Shown: in pieces, positions 48,059 through 57,383 of the stretch
Layout: each line of letters opens with the position of its first letter
Numbering within the stretch: the stretch's first letter is position 1
Origin: Cellulomonas denverensis
Lineage (GTDB): Bacteria; Actinomycetota; Actinomycetes; Actinomycetales; Cellulomonadaceae
Assembly (NCBI RefSeq): GCF_012396125.1
Contig: NZ_JAAXOX010000009.1
Location: 62,001 to 126,000 of the forward strand
DNA length: 64,000 nt
Direction of reading: 5' to 3'
Position numbers and translations under genes: made by a program
Notes under the pieces: model-generated
What the model was told of the DNA's origin: nothing
The model's database searches: none
The model's input: only the letters and a program-made list of their open reading frames with translations

Positions 48059-50604
48059 TGCCTCGCATTCCCCTGACCTGGCTCGGCGAGCACGTCGAGC
48101 TGCCCGCGGGCATCACCGCGGAGACCCTGGCGGCCGATCTGGTCCGGGTCGGCCTGGAGGAGGAGACGATCCACCCCGCCCAGGTCACCGGCCCGCTGGT
48201 GGTCGGCGAGGTGGTCTCTCGGGTGCCCGAGCCGCAGAAGAACGGCAAGACGATCAACTGGTGCCAGGTCGACGTCGGCCCGGAGCACGGGGTGGACGGC
48301 GGCCCGCGCGGCATCGTCTGCGGCGCGCAGAACTTCGACGTCGGCGACCGGGTGGTGGTCGCGCTGCCGGGTGCGGTGCTGCCCGGACCGTTCCCGATCG
48401 CCTCCCGCAAGACCTACGGCCACATCTCGGACGGGATGATCTGCTCGGCCCGCGAGCTCGGCCTCGGCGAGGACCACGACGGCATCATCGTGCTGTCCCG
48501 GATCGGGATCGACGCTGCCCCGGGGACCGACGCGCGCGAGCTGCTCGGGCTGGGCGAGGAGGTCCTGGAGATCAACGTGACCCCGGACCGGGGGTACTGC
48601 TTCGCGATGCGCGGGGTGGCCCGGGAGTACTCGCACGCCACCGGTGCCCGGTTCACCGACCCGGGCCTGGTCCCGGTGGCGGAGCTGCCGTCCGAGGGCG
48701 GGTACCCGGTGGAGCTGCGGGACGACGCCCCGATCCACGGCGTGCCCGGGGCGGACCGGTTCGTCGCCCGGGTGGTGCGGGGCGTGGCGGCGGACCAGCC
48801 GTCGCCGACCTGGATGCAGCGCCGGCTCACCGAGGCCGGGATGCGGCCGATCGGCCTGGCGGTCGACGTGACCAACTACGTGATGCTCGACCTGGGCCAG
48901 CCGCTGCACGCCTACGACCTGGCCACCCTGGACGGTCCGATCGTGGTCCGGCGTGCCCGGGCCGGCGAGCGGCTGACCACCCTGGACGGCCAGGACCGCG
49001 CGCTGGACGCCGAGGACCTGCTGATCACCGACGGCGCCCGGGTGCTCGGGCTGGCCGGCGTGATGGGCGGCGCCGACAGCGAGGTCTCCGGGTCGACCAC
49101 CGACCTGCTGATCGAGGGGGCGCACTTCGACCCGGTGTCGGTGGCCCGGACCTCACGGCGGCACAAGCTGTCCTCGGAGGCCGCCAAGCGGTTCGAGCGC
49201 GGCGTCGATCCGCAGTTGGCGCCGGTGGCGGTCGACCGGGTGGTCGAGCTGCTGGTCGAGCACGGTGGCGGGGTCGCAGACCAGGCCCGCACCGATGTCG
49301 GTCACCCGCTGCCGTCGCCGGTGCTGCACCTGCCGCTCGCTCTGCCGGCCCGGTTGATCGGCCTGGAGCTGGACGCCGCCACCGTGACCGGGCTGCTGCG
49401 GCAGATCGGCTGCACGGTGGGGGAGATCGCCGGCACCGGGGCCGAGGCCAGTGTCGCGGTGACCGTCCCGAGCTGGCGGCCCGACCTGACCGAGCCGGTG
49501 GACCTGGTGGAGGAGGTCGCCCGGCTGCACGGTTACGACCGGATCCCGTCGATCGTGCCCACCGCCCCGGCGGGTGCCGGCCTGACCGACGACCAGCTCC
49601 GTCGCCGTGCGGTCTCCGCGCTGCTGGCCGGCCGGGGCTGGGTGGAGACGCTGTCCTACCCGTTCGTCGGCACCGCCCAGCTCGACGCCCTGGGCCTGGC
49701 GGCCGACGACGAGCGGCGCACGCTGCTGCGACTGGCGAACCCGCTGTCCGAGGAGCAGCCGTACCTGCGCACCTCGCTGCTGGTCACCCTGCTGGACACC
49801 GCCCGGCGCAATGTCGCCCGCGGATCGTCGGCGACCGACGGCCTGGCGATCTACGAGGTCGGCGCGGTCACGCTGCCGGAGCCCGGTCTGCCGCCCGCAC
49901 CGGTGCCGCCGCTGGGTGAGCGGCCGGCCGCCGAGGTGCTGGAGGCGATGGATGCCGCGGTGCCGCACCAGCCGCGCCGGGTGGCCGGGGTCGCCCTGGG
50001 CTGGCGGGAGCCCGATGTCCGGCTGGCCGACCCCTCGGACGCGGTCGAGGCGGTGCAGGACATCGCCGGGGTGCTCGGGGTGCCGGTGCGCCTGGTCGCG
50101 GACCGGGAGCGGGCACCGTTCCACCCCGGCCGGTGCGTCCGGGTGGAGACCGCGCAGGGTGCCGTCGTGGGCTGGGCCGGCGAGCTGCACCCGAAGGTGG
50201 CCGGGCAGCTGGGCCTGCCGGGGCGCCCGGTGGCCTTCGAGCTGGACCTGGACCTGCTGCTGGCCGCCGCCCCGACCGCCCCGGTGGTCGCGGTGGAGGT
50301 GTCGACCTACCCGGCGGCCAAGGAGGATGTCGCCCTGGTGGTGGACGCGACCGTGCCGGTGGCCGAGGTGCTGGACGCGGTGCGGACCGGTGCGGACGCC
50401 TCCCCGGCCGGCCCGGTGCTGGAGAGCGCCCGGCTGTTCGACGTGTACACCGGTGAGCAGCTGGGCGAGGGCAAGCGGTCGCTCGCCTTCGCGCTTCGGC
50501 TGCGCGCGGCCGACCGCACGCTGACCGCGGAGGAGACCGCCGGGGTGCGCGAGGCGGTGGTGGCCGAGGCCGGTCGCCGGTTCGGTGCCACGCTCCGGGC
50601 GTAG
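48058..50604 (+). CDS. pheT: Phenylalanyl-tRNA synthetase beta subunit
   Basis: An 848-residue subunit with the usual modules: EMAP-like tRNA-binding domain (about 40-155, with GIVCGAQNFDVGDRVVVALPG), B3/B4 editing domain (about 215-390, with VTNYVMLDLGQPLHAYDL), B5 domain, catalytic-like core (about 500-740) and C-terminal ferredoxin-like anticodon-binding domain ending in GVREAVVAEAGRRFGATLRA. It overlaps pheS and follows it in one operon. A hairpin at 50616-50653 ends the unit. Confidence 0.96.
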
Positions 50605-50615
50605 CGCTCGTCACC

Positions 50616-50653
50616 CGAACGGGGGTCGCACCTAGGGGTGTGGCCCCCGTTCG
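50616..50653 (+). terminator. Terminator hairpin after pheT
   Basis: CGAACGGGGG (50616-50625) pairs perfectly with CCCCCGTTCG (50644-50653), with an inner CACC/GGTG stem. It starts twelve bases beyond the pheT stop and has no U-tract. Confidence 0.75.
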
Positions 50654-50745
50654 CGCACCCGGCCCCGCCGCGCGCGAGTGGGGTGCGGCGCCGAGTGCGG
50701 GGGGTCGGGGCCCGTGCGGGAGTGCGCGCCTGTTCGAGGGCCTGT

Positions 50746-51040
50746 GCCGAATGCGGGAGTCCCGCGCCGAGTGCGGTGGCCGGGGTGCCGACGTGGCGAC
50801 GGCGGTAACGAACTCGGCGGGGCCGCGGGCCCGAGGTCGGGAGGGACGGCGCTCCCGGGGTGCGGGGTCCGGCGGTATTCCGGGGTCGGGCGGCAGTCCG
50901 GAGTCGGGCGGCAGTGCGGGGTCCGGCAGCAGCGCGGTGGTCGGGCGCCGAGTGCGGGAGTCCCGCGCCGAGTGCGGTGGCCGGGGTGCCGATCTGGCGG
51001 CGGCGGTGACGAACTCGGCCGGGGCGCGGGCCCGAGGTGG
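50746..51040. repeat. Two ~94-bp repeats flanking an 18-bp tandem array
   Basis: Near-identical ~94-bp blocks begin at 50746 and 50947 (201 bp apart). Each contains a GCGGGAGTCCCGC palindrome and a 53-bp element from GCCGAGTGCGG to CGAACTCGGC (50766-50818 and 50967-51019). Between them four 18-bp units (such as GGTCGGGCGGCAGTCCGG) run from 50866 to 50937. The 53-bp elements have the same length and inverted ends as those at 27727-28361, in the opposite orientation. Nothing recognisable lies in 51041-51180. Confidence 0.85.
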
Positions 51041-51184
51041 GCGGCCGGGGCGCGGGGCCGAGAGGGCCCGGACGCGCCGTCCGGGGGCGGAATGAGACGA
51101 CTTGTCTCACCTGCGGACCCATCCGAACCCGCCGGGCCGGGGCGACTTCCGCGGATTCCTGCCGCGTCCGGCGACTCCTGGGAG

Positions 51185-51214
51185 GTGTTCACCAGGTCGT
51201 TACCCACCGATAGT
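51185..51214 (+). promoter_or_regulatory. Candidate PHO box and promoter of the nuclease/nucleotidase gene
   Basis: TGTTCACC and CGTTACCC (from 51186 and 51198) resemble the 11-nt direct repeats (GTTCACC type) bound by PhoP in Streptomyces. TGTTCA (51186-51191) and GATAGT (51209-51214) are 17 bp apart and could be the -35 and -10. Phosphate control of a secreted nuclease/nucleotidase would make sense, but the second repeat is imperfect. Confidence 0.4.
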
Positions 51215-51300
51215 TGGCCGAATCGGACATTCCGCCAATACTGGTCGGCGGCTGTGTGACCTCCGTGACACGGCCCTGTGACCGACGAATGGAGATCTCG

Positions 51301-54300
51301 GTGAGAGCAGCGGCGCGCAACCGCAGAACCGGGGCGGCCCTCGCCGCCCTCTCGGCCCTGGTGATGATCCCGGTCGGCAGCGCCGCCGCCGTGACCGTCC
51401 CGCTGGCCACCACCACCGCCGACACGGCGACCATCGCCCAGGTGCAGGGCACCGGCGACACCTCCCCGCTCAACGGCCAGACCGTGACCACCTCCGGCCT
51501 GGTGACCGCCGCCTACCCGACCGGTGGCTTCCGCGGCTACGTGATCCAGACCCCCGGCACCGGCGGCGAGCTGTCCGGCCGCACCGCCTCGGATGCGGTG
51601 TTCGTGTACTCGCCGAACACGGTGTCGAGTGTGGAGATCGGCGACTACGTCCGGGTCACCGGCGCCGTCTCGGAGTACCAGGGGCTGACCGAGCTCACGG
51701 TGAACGCCGCCGCCGGGGTCGAACAGCTCGACGCCACGACCGCCGCGCCGGTCACCCCGATTAGCGCTCCGTGGCCGGCCGACGACGCCACCCGGGAGAC
51801 GCTGGAGTCGATGCTCTACCTGCCCACCGGCGACCTCACGGTGAGCAACACCTACAGCACCAACCAGTACGGCGAGGTCGGCCTGGCCACCGGCACCACG
51901 CCGCTGATCCAGCCCACCGAGGTCGCGGTGCCGGGGTCCGCCGAGGCCGCCGCGGTCGTCGCCGACAACGCCGCCCGTCAGGTCACCCTGGACGACGGTG
52001 CGACCACCAACTTCCTGTCCGCGGCGAACCAGGCCCTGACGCCGCCCTACGTGTCGCTGACCGAGCCGGTCCGGGTCGGTGCGCCGGTGGTGGTGGACTC
52101 CCCGGTGATCGTCGACTTCCGCAACAGCCTGTGGAAGCTCAACCCGACCTCCGCCGGTGCCGCGGACGTGCGCTTCGGCAACACCCGCACCGACGCCCCG
52201 GACCCGGTGGGCGGTGACCTGTCGGTGGCGTCGTTCAACGTGCTGAACTACTTCACCACCCTGGGCGCCACCACCGCGGGCTGCGTCGCCTACACCGACC
52301 GGGCCGGCAACGGCGTGACGGTCAAGGACGGCTGCGCCCCGCGCGGTGCCTGGGACGCCGAGGACCTGCAGCGCCAGCAAGACAAGATCGTCGCGGCGAT
52401 CAACGCCCTGGACGCGGACATCGTGGGCCTGATGGAGATCGAGAACTCCGCCGACGACCACGCGGTGAGCACCCTGGTCGACGCGCTGAACGCCGCCACC
52501 GGCGAGCAGACCTGGGCGTTCGTGCCGCGCTCCGCCGAGTTGCCCGACCCGAGCACGCAGGACGTGATCACCAACGCGCTGATCTACCGCACCGCCGCGG
52601 TCGAGACGGTCGGCGAGTCCCGGGCGCTGGGCGACCAGTCCGGCGACGACCAGGCCTTCGGCAACGCCCGCGAGCCGATCGGTCAGGTGTTCGCCCCGGC
52701 CGGCGGCGGCGAGCAGCTGTTCGTCGCGGTGAACCACTTCAAGTCCAAGGGCTCCGCCGGTCCGTGGCCGGGCGACGCCGACACCGGTGACGGCCAGGGG
52801 GCGTCCACCGAGTCCCGGGTCCGCCAGGCACAGGCGCTGCGGGACTGGATCCCGTCCGTGCAGGGCGACGCCGAGGCGGTCGCACTGGTCGGCGACTTCA
52901 ACTCCTACACCGCCGAGGACCCGCTGCAGGTGCTGTACGACGCGGGCTACACCGACGCGGGCAGCACGCTGGCCGAGGGGGAGTACAGCTACTCGTTCTC
53001 CGGCCTGTCCGGTTCGCTGGACCACGTGCTGCTGAACCAGGCGGCGCTGGACCGGGCCACCGGGGCGGACATCTGGAACATCAACTCCGGTGAGTCCATC
53101 GCCCTGGAGTACAGCCGGTACAACTACCACGGCACGCTGTTCTACGCCCCGGACGCCTACCGGTCCTCGGACCACGACCCGGTGATCGTCGGGCTGTCCG
53201 CGGGGGAGACCGGGCCGACCGGACCGGTGGACCTGACCCTGCTGAACATCAACGACTTCCACGGCCGGATCGACGCCAACACCGTCGCCTTCGCCGGAAC
53301 GGTGGAGTCCGAGCGCGCGGCGGCGGAGAACCCGGTGTTCCTGTCCGCCGGCGACAACATCGGCGCCTCGCTGTTCGCCTCCTCCTCCGCGGAGGACCAG
53401 CCCACCATCGACGTGCTGAACGCGCTGGACCTGTCCGCTTCCGCGGTGGGCAACCACGAGTTCGACCGTGGCTACGACGACCTGGTGGACCGGGTGATCG
53501 CGAACGGCACCAACGCCGAGTTCGCCTACCTGGGCGCCAACGTCTACACCGCGGGCACCCAGGACCCGGCGCTGGACGAGTACGCCCTGGTCGAGACCGG
53601 CGGGATCACCGTGGGCGTGATCGGTGCGGTCACCCAGGAGACGCCGACCCTGGTCACCCCGGCCGGGATTGCGGGCCTGGACTTCGGCGACCCGGTCGAG
53701 GCGGTCAACCGGGTCGCGGCCCAGCTCACCGACGGCGACCCGGCCAATGGTGAGGCCGACGTGATCGTCGCCGAGTACCACGAGGGTGCCGGCGCGGGGA
53801 CGCCGGACGGCGCCACCCTGGCGGACGAGGTCGCTGCCGGTGGGGCGTTCGCCGACATCGTCGAGTCGACCGACCCGGCGGTGGACGTGATCTTCACCGG
53901 GCACACCCACAAGCAGTACGCCTGGTACGGGCCGGTGGACGGCCAGGACACCCGGCCGATCGTGCAGACCGGGTCCTACGGCGAGTACCTGGGCAAGGTC
54001 ACGCTGACCTACGACCCGGCCGACGGTGCGGTCTCGGCGCTGGCGGGCAGCAACGTCGCCCGGCTGACCCCGGCCGCGGGCCAGACCCAGGACGCCTTCG
54101 ACGACCAGTTGGCCGCGACCTACCCGCGGGTGGCCGAGGTGCAGCAGATCGTCGACGCCGCACTGGCCGCCGCCGACGAGATCGGCCGCCAGCCGGTCGG
54201 CTCGGTGACCGCCGACATCACCACCGCGTTCGCGGGCGGCTCCTACGGCCCGGACGGCTATGCCGGCCCGGGTCCGACGCCGACCAGTGGCCGGGACGAC

Positions 54301-55449
54301 CGGTCCAAGGAGTCGACGCTGGGCAACCTGGTGGCCGACGCACTGCTGGACACCCTGTCCGATGCCGATCGCGGCGGGGCCCAGATCGGGGTGGTGAACC
54401 CCGGCGGGCTGCGCGCCGAGCTGCTGTACGCCCCGGACGGCACGATCAGCTACGCCGAGGCCAATGCGGTGCTGCCGTTCGTGAACAACCTCTGGACCAC
54501 CACGCTGACCGGCGCCCAGGTCGAGACCATGCTGGAACAGCAGTGGCAGACCAACGAGGACGGGTCGGTGCCGTCCCGGCCGTACCTGCAGCTCGGGCTG
54601 TCGGACAATGTGTCCTACACCTATGACCCGGATGCGGCGGCCGGGGAGCGGATCACCTCGGTGACCATCGACGGTGCCCCGCTGGACGCCGACGCCGAGT
54701 ACCGGGTGGGGACGTTCTCCTTCCTGGCGCAGGGCGGGGACAACTTCCGGGTGTTCGAGGAGGGCACCGGCACCGCGGACTCGGGTCTGGTGGACCGGGA
54801 CGCCTGGATCGCCTACCTGCAGGCCCACCCCGGCCTGAGCCCGGACTTCCGGGAGCGTGCGGTGCAGGTGCCGGTGCTGCCGGAGACCGAGGCCGGGACC
54901 GAGCTGAGCGTTGACGTGGCCGGGCTGAACCTGACCAGCCTGGGCGCGCCGGAGAACACCGCTCTGGACGTCCAGCTGGACGGCAGCTCGATCGGCACGG
55001 CCACCCTGGCGGCCGGTGCCGGGACCGTGTCGGTCACCGTGCCGGCCGGGACCACTGCCGGGTCGCACACCCTGACCCTGGTCGCCGACCCGAGTGGCAC
55101 CACCGCCACCGTGCCGCTGACCGTGACGGCGCCCGCGGGTCCGGAGCTCAAGGAGTCCACCACCACGCTGGTCACCACCCGCAGCAGTCAGCCGAAGGGC
55201 GCCCTGCTGCCGGCGGTGCTGATCTCCACCGTCCGGGTCGAGGGCCAGTGGCTGCCGAGCGGGACGGTCGAGTTCCGGGACGGTGACACCGTGATCGCCC
55301 GGTCCCGGGTGGTGCTGGGCATCGCGCTGACCACCGTGCCGCGCTCCACCTCGGTGGGCACGCACGAGTTCACCGCGACCTTCGTCCCCGCCGACCCGGG
55401 CACCGTCGCGGGCTCGACCAGCACCCCGGTCACCGTCCGGGTCCGCTGA
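51301..55449 (+). CDS. Secreted ExeM/NucH-type nuclease fused to a 5'-nucleotidase, with Ig-like C-terminal domains
   Basis: A 1382-residue exported protein. The order is a signal peptide (about 1-32, ending GSAAA), then an OB-like domain (about 40-160). Next is an endonuclease/exonuclease/phosphatase domain (about 300-640) with SVASFNVLNY, GLMEIEN, LVGDFNSY and SSDHDPVIVGL. A metallophosphatase/5'-nucleotidase domain (about 640-1190) follows, with LLNINDFHGR, SAGDNIGAS, VGNHEFDRG, TGHTHKQY and GNLVADALLDT. Two Ig-like repeats (about 1200-1382) end it. It can plausibly cut external DNA or RNA and strip phosphate from the nucleotides. No sortase signal is seen. GTG 51301 follows GGAG; ATG 51289 is in frame. 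Confidence 0.9.
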   Translation: MRAAARNRRTGAALAALSALVMIPVGSAAAVTVPLATTTADTATIAQVQGTGDTSPLNGQTVTTSGLVTAAYPTGGFRGYVIQTPGTGGELSGRTASDAVFVYSPNTVSSVEIGDYVRVTGAVSEYQGLTELTVNAAAGVEQLDATTAAPVTPISAPWPADDATRETLESMLYLPTGDLTVSNTYSTNQYGEVGLATGTTPLIQPTEVAVPGSAEAAAVVADNAARQVTLDDGATTNFLSAANQALTPPYVSLTEPVRVGAPVVVDSPVIVDFRNSLWKLNPTSAGAADVRFGNTRTDAPDPVGGDLSVASFNVLNYFTTLGATTAGCVAYTDRAGNGVTVKDGCAPRGAWDAEDLQRQQDKIVAAINALDADIVGLMEIENSADDHAVSTLVDALNAATGEQTWAFVPRSAELPDPSTQDVITNALIYRTAAVETVGESRALGDQSGDDQAFGNAREPIGQVFAPAGGGEQLFVAVNHFKSKGSAGPWPGDADTGDGQGASTESRVRQAQALRDWIPSVQGDAEAVALVGDFNSYTAEDPLQVLYDAGYTDAGSTLAEGEYSYSFSGLSGSLDHVLLNQAALDRATGADIWNINSGESIALEYSRYNYHGTLFYAPDAYRSSDHDPVIVGLSAGETGPTGPVDLTLLNINDFHGRIDANTVAFAGTVESERAAAENPVFLSAGDNIGASLFASSSAEDQPTIDVLNALDLSASAVGNHEFDRGYDDLVDRVIANGTNAEFAYLGANVYTAGTQDPALDEYALVETGGITVGVIGAVTQETPTLVTPAGIAGLDFGDPVEAVNRVAAQLTDGDPANGEADVIVAEYHEGAGAGTPDGATLADEVAAGGAFADIVESTDPAVDVIFTGHTHKQYAWYGPVDGQDTRPIVQTGSYGEYLGKVTLTYDPADGAVSALAGSNVARLTPAAGQTQDAFDDQLAATYPRVAEVQQIVDAALAAADEIGRQPVGSVTADITTAFAGGSYGPDGYAGPGPTPTSGRDDRSKESTLGNLVADALLDTLSDADRGGAQIGVVNPGGLRAELLYAPDGTISYAEANAVLPFVNNLWTTTLTGAQVETMLEQQWQTNEDGSVPSRPYLQLGLSDNVSYTYDPDAAAGERITSVTIDGAPLDADAEYRVGTFSFLAQGGDNFRVFEEGTGTADSGLVDRDAWIAYLQAHPGLSPDFRERAVQVPVLPETEAGTELSVDVAGLNLTSLGAPENTALDVQLDGSSIGTATLAAGAGTVSVTVPAGTTAGSHTLTLVADPSGTTATVPLTVTAPAGPELKESTTTLVTTRSSQPKGALLPAVLISTVRVEGQWLPSGTVEFRDGDTVIARSRVVLGIALTTVPRSTSVGTHEFTATFVPADPGTVAGSTSTPVTVRVR

Positions 55450-55454
55450 CCCAC

Positions 55455-55499
55455 CGGCGACACAGGCCCGGGATCCCTGGGGCCGGGCCTGTGTCGCCG
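55455..55499 (+). terminator. 17-bp perfect-stem terminator after the nuclease gene
   Basis: A 17-base arm at 55455-55471 (CGGCGACACAGGCCCGG) pairs without mismatch with 55483-55499; the loop is 11 bases. It starts six bases after the stop codon. No U-tract follows; instead a second hairpin begins at its right foot. Confidence 0.8.
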
Positions 55500-55555
55500 A
55501 GAGTGCACGAATGCACGCCTCAGAGCTGCTGAGGCGTGCATTCGTGCACTCTCGG
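55497..55555. repeat. 27-bp perfect inverted repeat (giant hairpin)
   Basis: The arm at 55497-55523 (beginning CCGAGAGTGCACGAATGCAC) is perfectly complementary to 55529-55555, with a five-base loop. It shares three bases with the preceding terminator. It lies between convergent genes and could terminate the minus-strand hydrolase-oxidoreductase-FrnE operon, or be a mobile palindromic repeat. Confidence 0.85.
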
Positions 55556-55657
55556 TGCGTGGGTGCGTGGGTGCGTGGGTGCGTGGGTGCGTCGGTGCGT
55601 CGGTGCGTCGGTGCGTCGGTGCGTGGGCGCGTGGACGCGTGGGCGCCCGGGTGCGTG
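55554..55657. repeat. Octamer tandem array, 13 units
   Basis: Thirteen consecutive 8-bp units run from 55554: four GGTGCGTG, four GGTGCGTC, one GGTGCGTG, then GGCGCGTG, GACGCGTG, GGCGCCCG and GGTGCGTG. The array abuts the giant hairpin on the left and stops 15 bases short of the FrnE stop on the right. A perfect octamer run is prone to slippage, so length may differ between strains. Confidence 0.9.
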
Positions 55658-55672
55658 CGTCCTGGCGGGCGC

Positions 55673-56380
55673 TCAGCAGCCGTCGGGGCCGCAGGCCTCC
55701 GCGTCGGCGGCGCCGGGCACCGTGACGAACGCGGGCCGGGGAGCGGGCAACGCCTCGGTCAGCAGCCGGGTGAAGACCTCCACCGGCTGGGCACCCGAGA
55801 CCGCCAGCCGCCGGTCGGCGACGAAGAACGGCACCCCGGTCACGCCCAGTGCCTGGGCCTCCGCCTCGTCGGCCCGGACCGCCTCGGCCCCCGCGCCGGA
55901 CTCCAGCCCGGCGCGCACCGCCCGCGCGTCCAGCCCGGCCTCCGCCGCGATCGCGACCAGCTCGTCCAGGTCATCGATCACCCGGCCGTGCTCGAAGTGC
56001 GCACTCATCAACCGTTCGACCAGGTCGGCGCCGCGGTCGCCCGCGAGGTGCACCAGCCGGTGCGCGTCGAAGGTGTTCGCCGGCACCACCCGGTCGAAGT
56101 CGTAGGCCAGGCCCTCTCCGGCGGCGACCTGCGTCACCTGAGCGAACATCTGCCGCACCTGCGCCTCGGGCAGCCCCTTGCGGCTGGACAGCAGCTCGGC
56201 CTCGGTCATCCCGGGGTGCTGGTGGGAGTGTTCGGCGGTGGGGTCCAGCTCGAAGGAGCGCCACACCACCTCGACCTCGTCCCGGCGGTCGAAGCCGGCC
56301 AGGGCGGTGGCGAACCGGCGCTTGCCGATGAAGCACCACGGGCAGGCGATGTCGGACCAGATCTCGACGGTGATGCTCAT
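55673..56380 (-). CDS. DsbA-family (FrnE-like) oxidoreductase
   Basis: A 235-residue cytoplasmic thioredoxin-fold protein. The active site is CPWC at residues 13-16 and GVTGVPFFVADRRLAVSGAQ forms the cis-Pro region near residue 188. The long helical insertion is typical of FrnE/2-hydroxychromene isomerase-like DsbA proteins. FrnE of Deinococcus is a disulfide isomerase involved in stress tolerance. The last residues (ACGPDGC) add two cysteines that could form a second redox pair. No signal peptide is present. The ATG overlaps the stop of the quinone oxidoreductase gene. Confidence 0.9.
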   Translation of the reverse strand: MSITVEIWSDIACPWCFIGKRRFATALAGFDRRDEVEVVWRSFELDPTAEHSHQHPGMTEAELLSSRKGLPEAQVRQMFAQVTQVAAGEGLAYDFDRVVPANTFDAHRLVHLAGDRGADLVERLMSAHFEHGRVIDDLDELVAIAAEAGLDARAVRAGLESGAGAEAVRADEAEAQALGVTGVPFFVADRRLAVSGAQPVEVFTRLLTEALPAPRPAFVTVPGAADAEACGPDGC

Positions 56381-57360
56381 GCGACCAGCACCACCTTGCC
56401 GGTGGTCGCCCGGCCCTCCAGCGCGCGATGGGCCTCGGCGGCGTCCTCCAGCGGGAACTGCGCGCCGATCCGCACATCCAGGGTGCCGCCGGCCACCGCG
56501 TCGAACAGCTCGCCGGCCCGCCAGCGGGTCTCCTCCGGGCTGGCGGTGTAGTGCGCCAGCGTCGGCCGGGTCAGGAACACCGACCCGGCGCGGTTCAGTC
56601 GCTGGGGGTCCACCGGGGGCACCTGGCCGGAGGCGCCACCGAACAGGGCCAGGCCGCCCCGGGGTCGCAGCGAGGCCAGCGAGGCGTCGAAGGTGGACCG
56701 GCCGACCCCGTCGAAGACGGTGTGCACGCCCTTGCCGCCGGTCAGTCCCCGGACGATCGCGGGCAGCTCCTCGGTCAGGTCGGCCAGCTCGGTGTACCGG
56801 ATCACGTCGGTGGCGCCGGCCGCCCGGGCCAGCTCCTCCTTCTCCGGGCTGCCGACCGTGCTGATCACCCGCGCGCCGCGGGCCACGGCCAACTGGGTGA
56901 GCAGCAGCCCAACCCCACCGGCCCCGGCGTGCACCAGCACGTCCTGGCCCTCGGACACCGGGAAGGTGGAGGCGACCAGATAGTGCGCGGTCATTCCCTG
57001 CAGCGGCAGTGCGGCAGCGACCAGCGGGTCCACCCCGGCGGGCACCGGCAGCGCGACCCGGGCCGGGACCACCACCAGCTCGGCGTAGGAGGAGGGCGCA
57101 TCGGCCCAGGCCACCAGGTCACCGACCGCGAAGCCCTCCACCTGGGCGCCGACCGCCACCACCTCGCCGGCGCCCTCGGAACCGACCACGTGCGGGTAGG
57201 TCATCGGATACACCCCCGAGCGCCGGTAGGTGTCGATGAAGTTGACCCCGGCGGCCACTGCGCGGACCAGCAGGTCCCGCGGGCCGGGGGTCGGGTCGTC
57301 GACCTCGATGAAGTCCAGGACGTCGGGTCCACCGGCTGCGGTGGCGATGATCGCGTGCAT
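56377..57360 (-). CDS. NADPH:quinone oxidoreductase (zeta-crystallin type, zinc-independent MDR)
   Basis: A 327-residue medium-chain reductase. The N-terminal part has GVNFIDTYRRSGVYPM and GSEGAGEVVAVG. The NADPH-binding fold carries HAGAGGVGLLLTQLAVARGARVI, and VFDGVGRSTFDASL lies near residue 215. The zinc-binding cysteines of alcohol dehydrogenases are missing. It probably reduces quinones or other enones. It overlaps the FrnE gene by four bases and lies 23 bp downstream of the hydrolase, so the three make a redox/detoxification operon. Confidence 0.92.
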   Translation of the reverse strand: MHAIIATAAGGPDVLDFIEVDDPTPGPRDLLVRAVAAGVNFIDTYRRSGVYPMTYPHVVGSEGAGEVVAVGAQVEGFAVGDLVAWADAPSSYAELVVVPARVALPVPAGVDPLVAAALPLQGMTAHYLVASTFPVSEGQDVLVHAGAGGVGLLLTQLAVARGARVISTVGSPEKEELARAAGATDVIRYTELADLTEELPAIVRGLTGGKGVHTVFDGVGRSTFDASLASLRPRGGLALFGGASGQVPPVDPQRLNRAGSVFLTRPTLAHYTASPEETRWRAGELFDAVAGGTLDVRIGAQFPLEDAAEAHRALEGRATTGKVVLVA

Positions 57361-57383
57361 GACGTCGGCAACGCCCTCGCTGC

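Noticed and set aside
50632..55365. A 1577-residue minus-strand frame antisense to the nuclease gene
   Set aside because: Same shadow effect; it also runs through the repeat region and a terminator.
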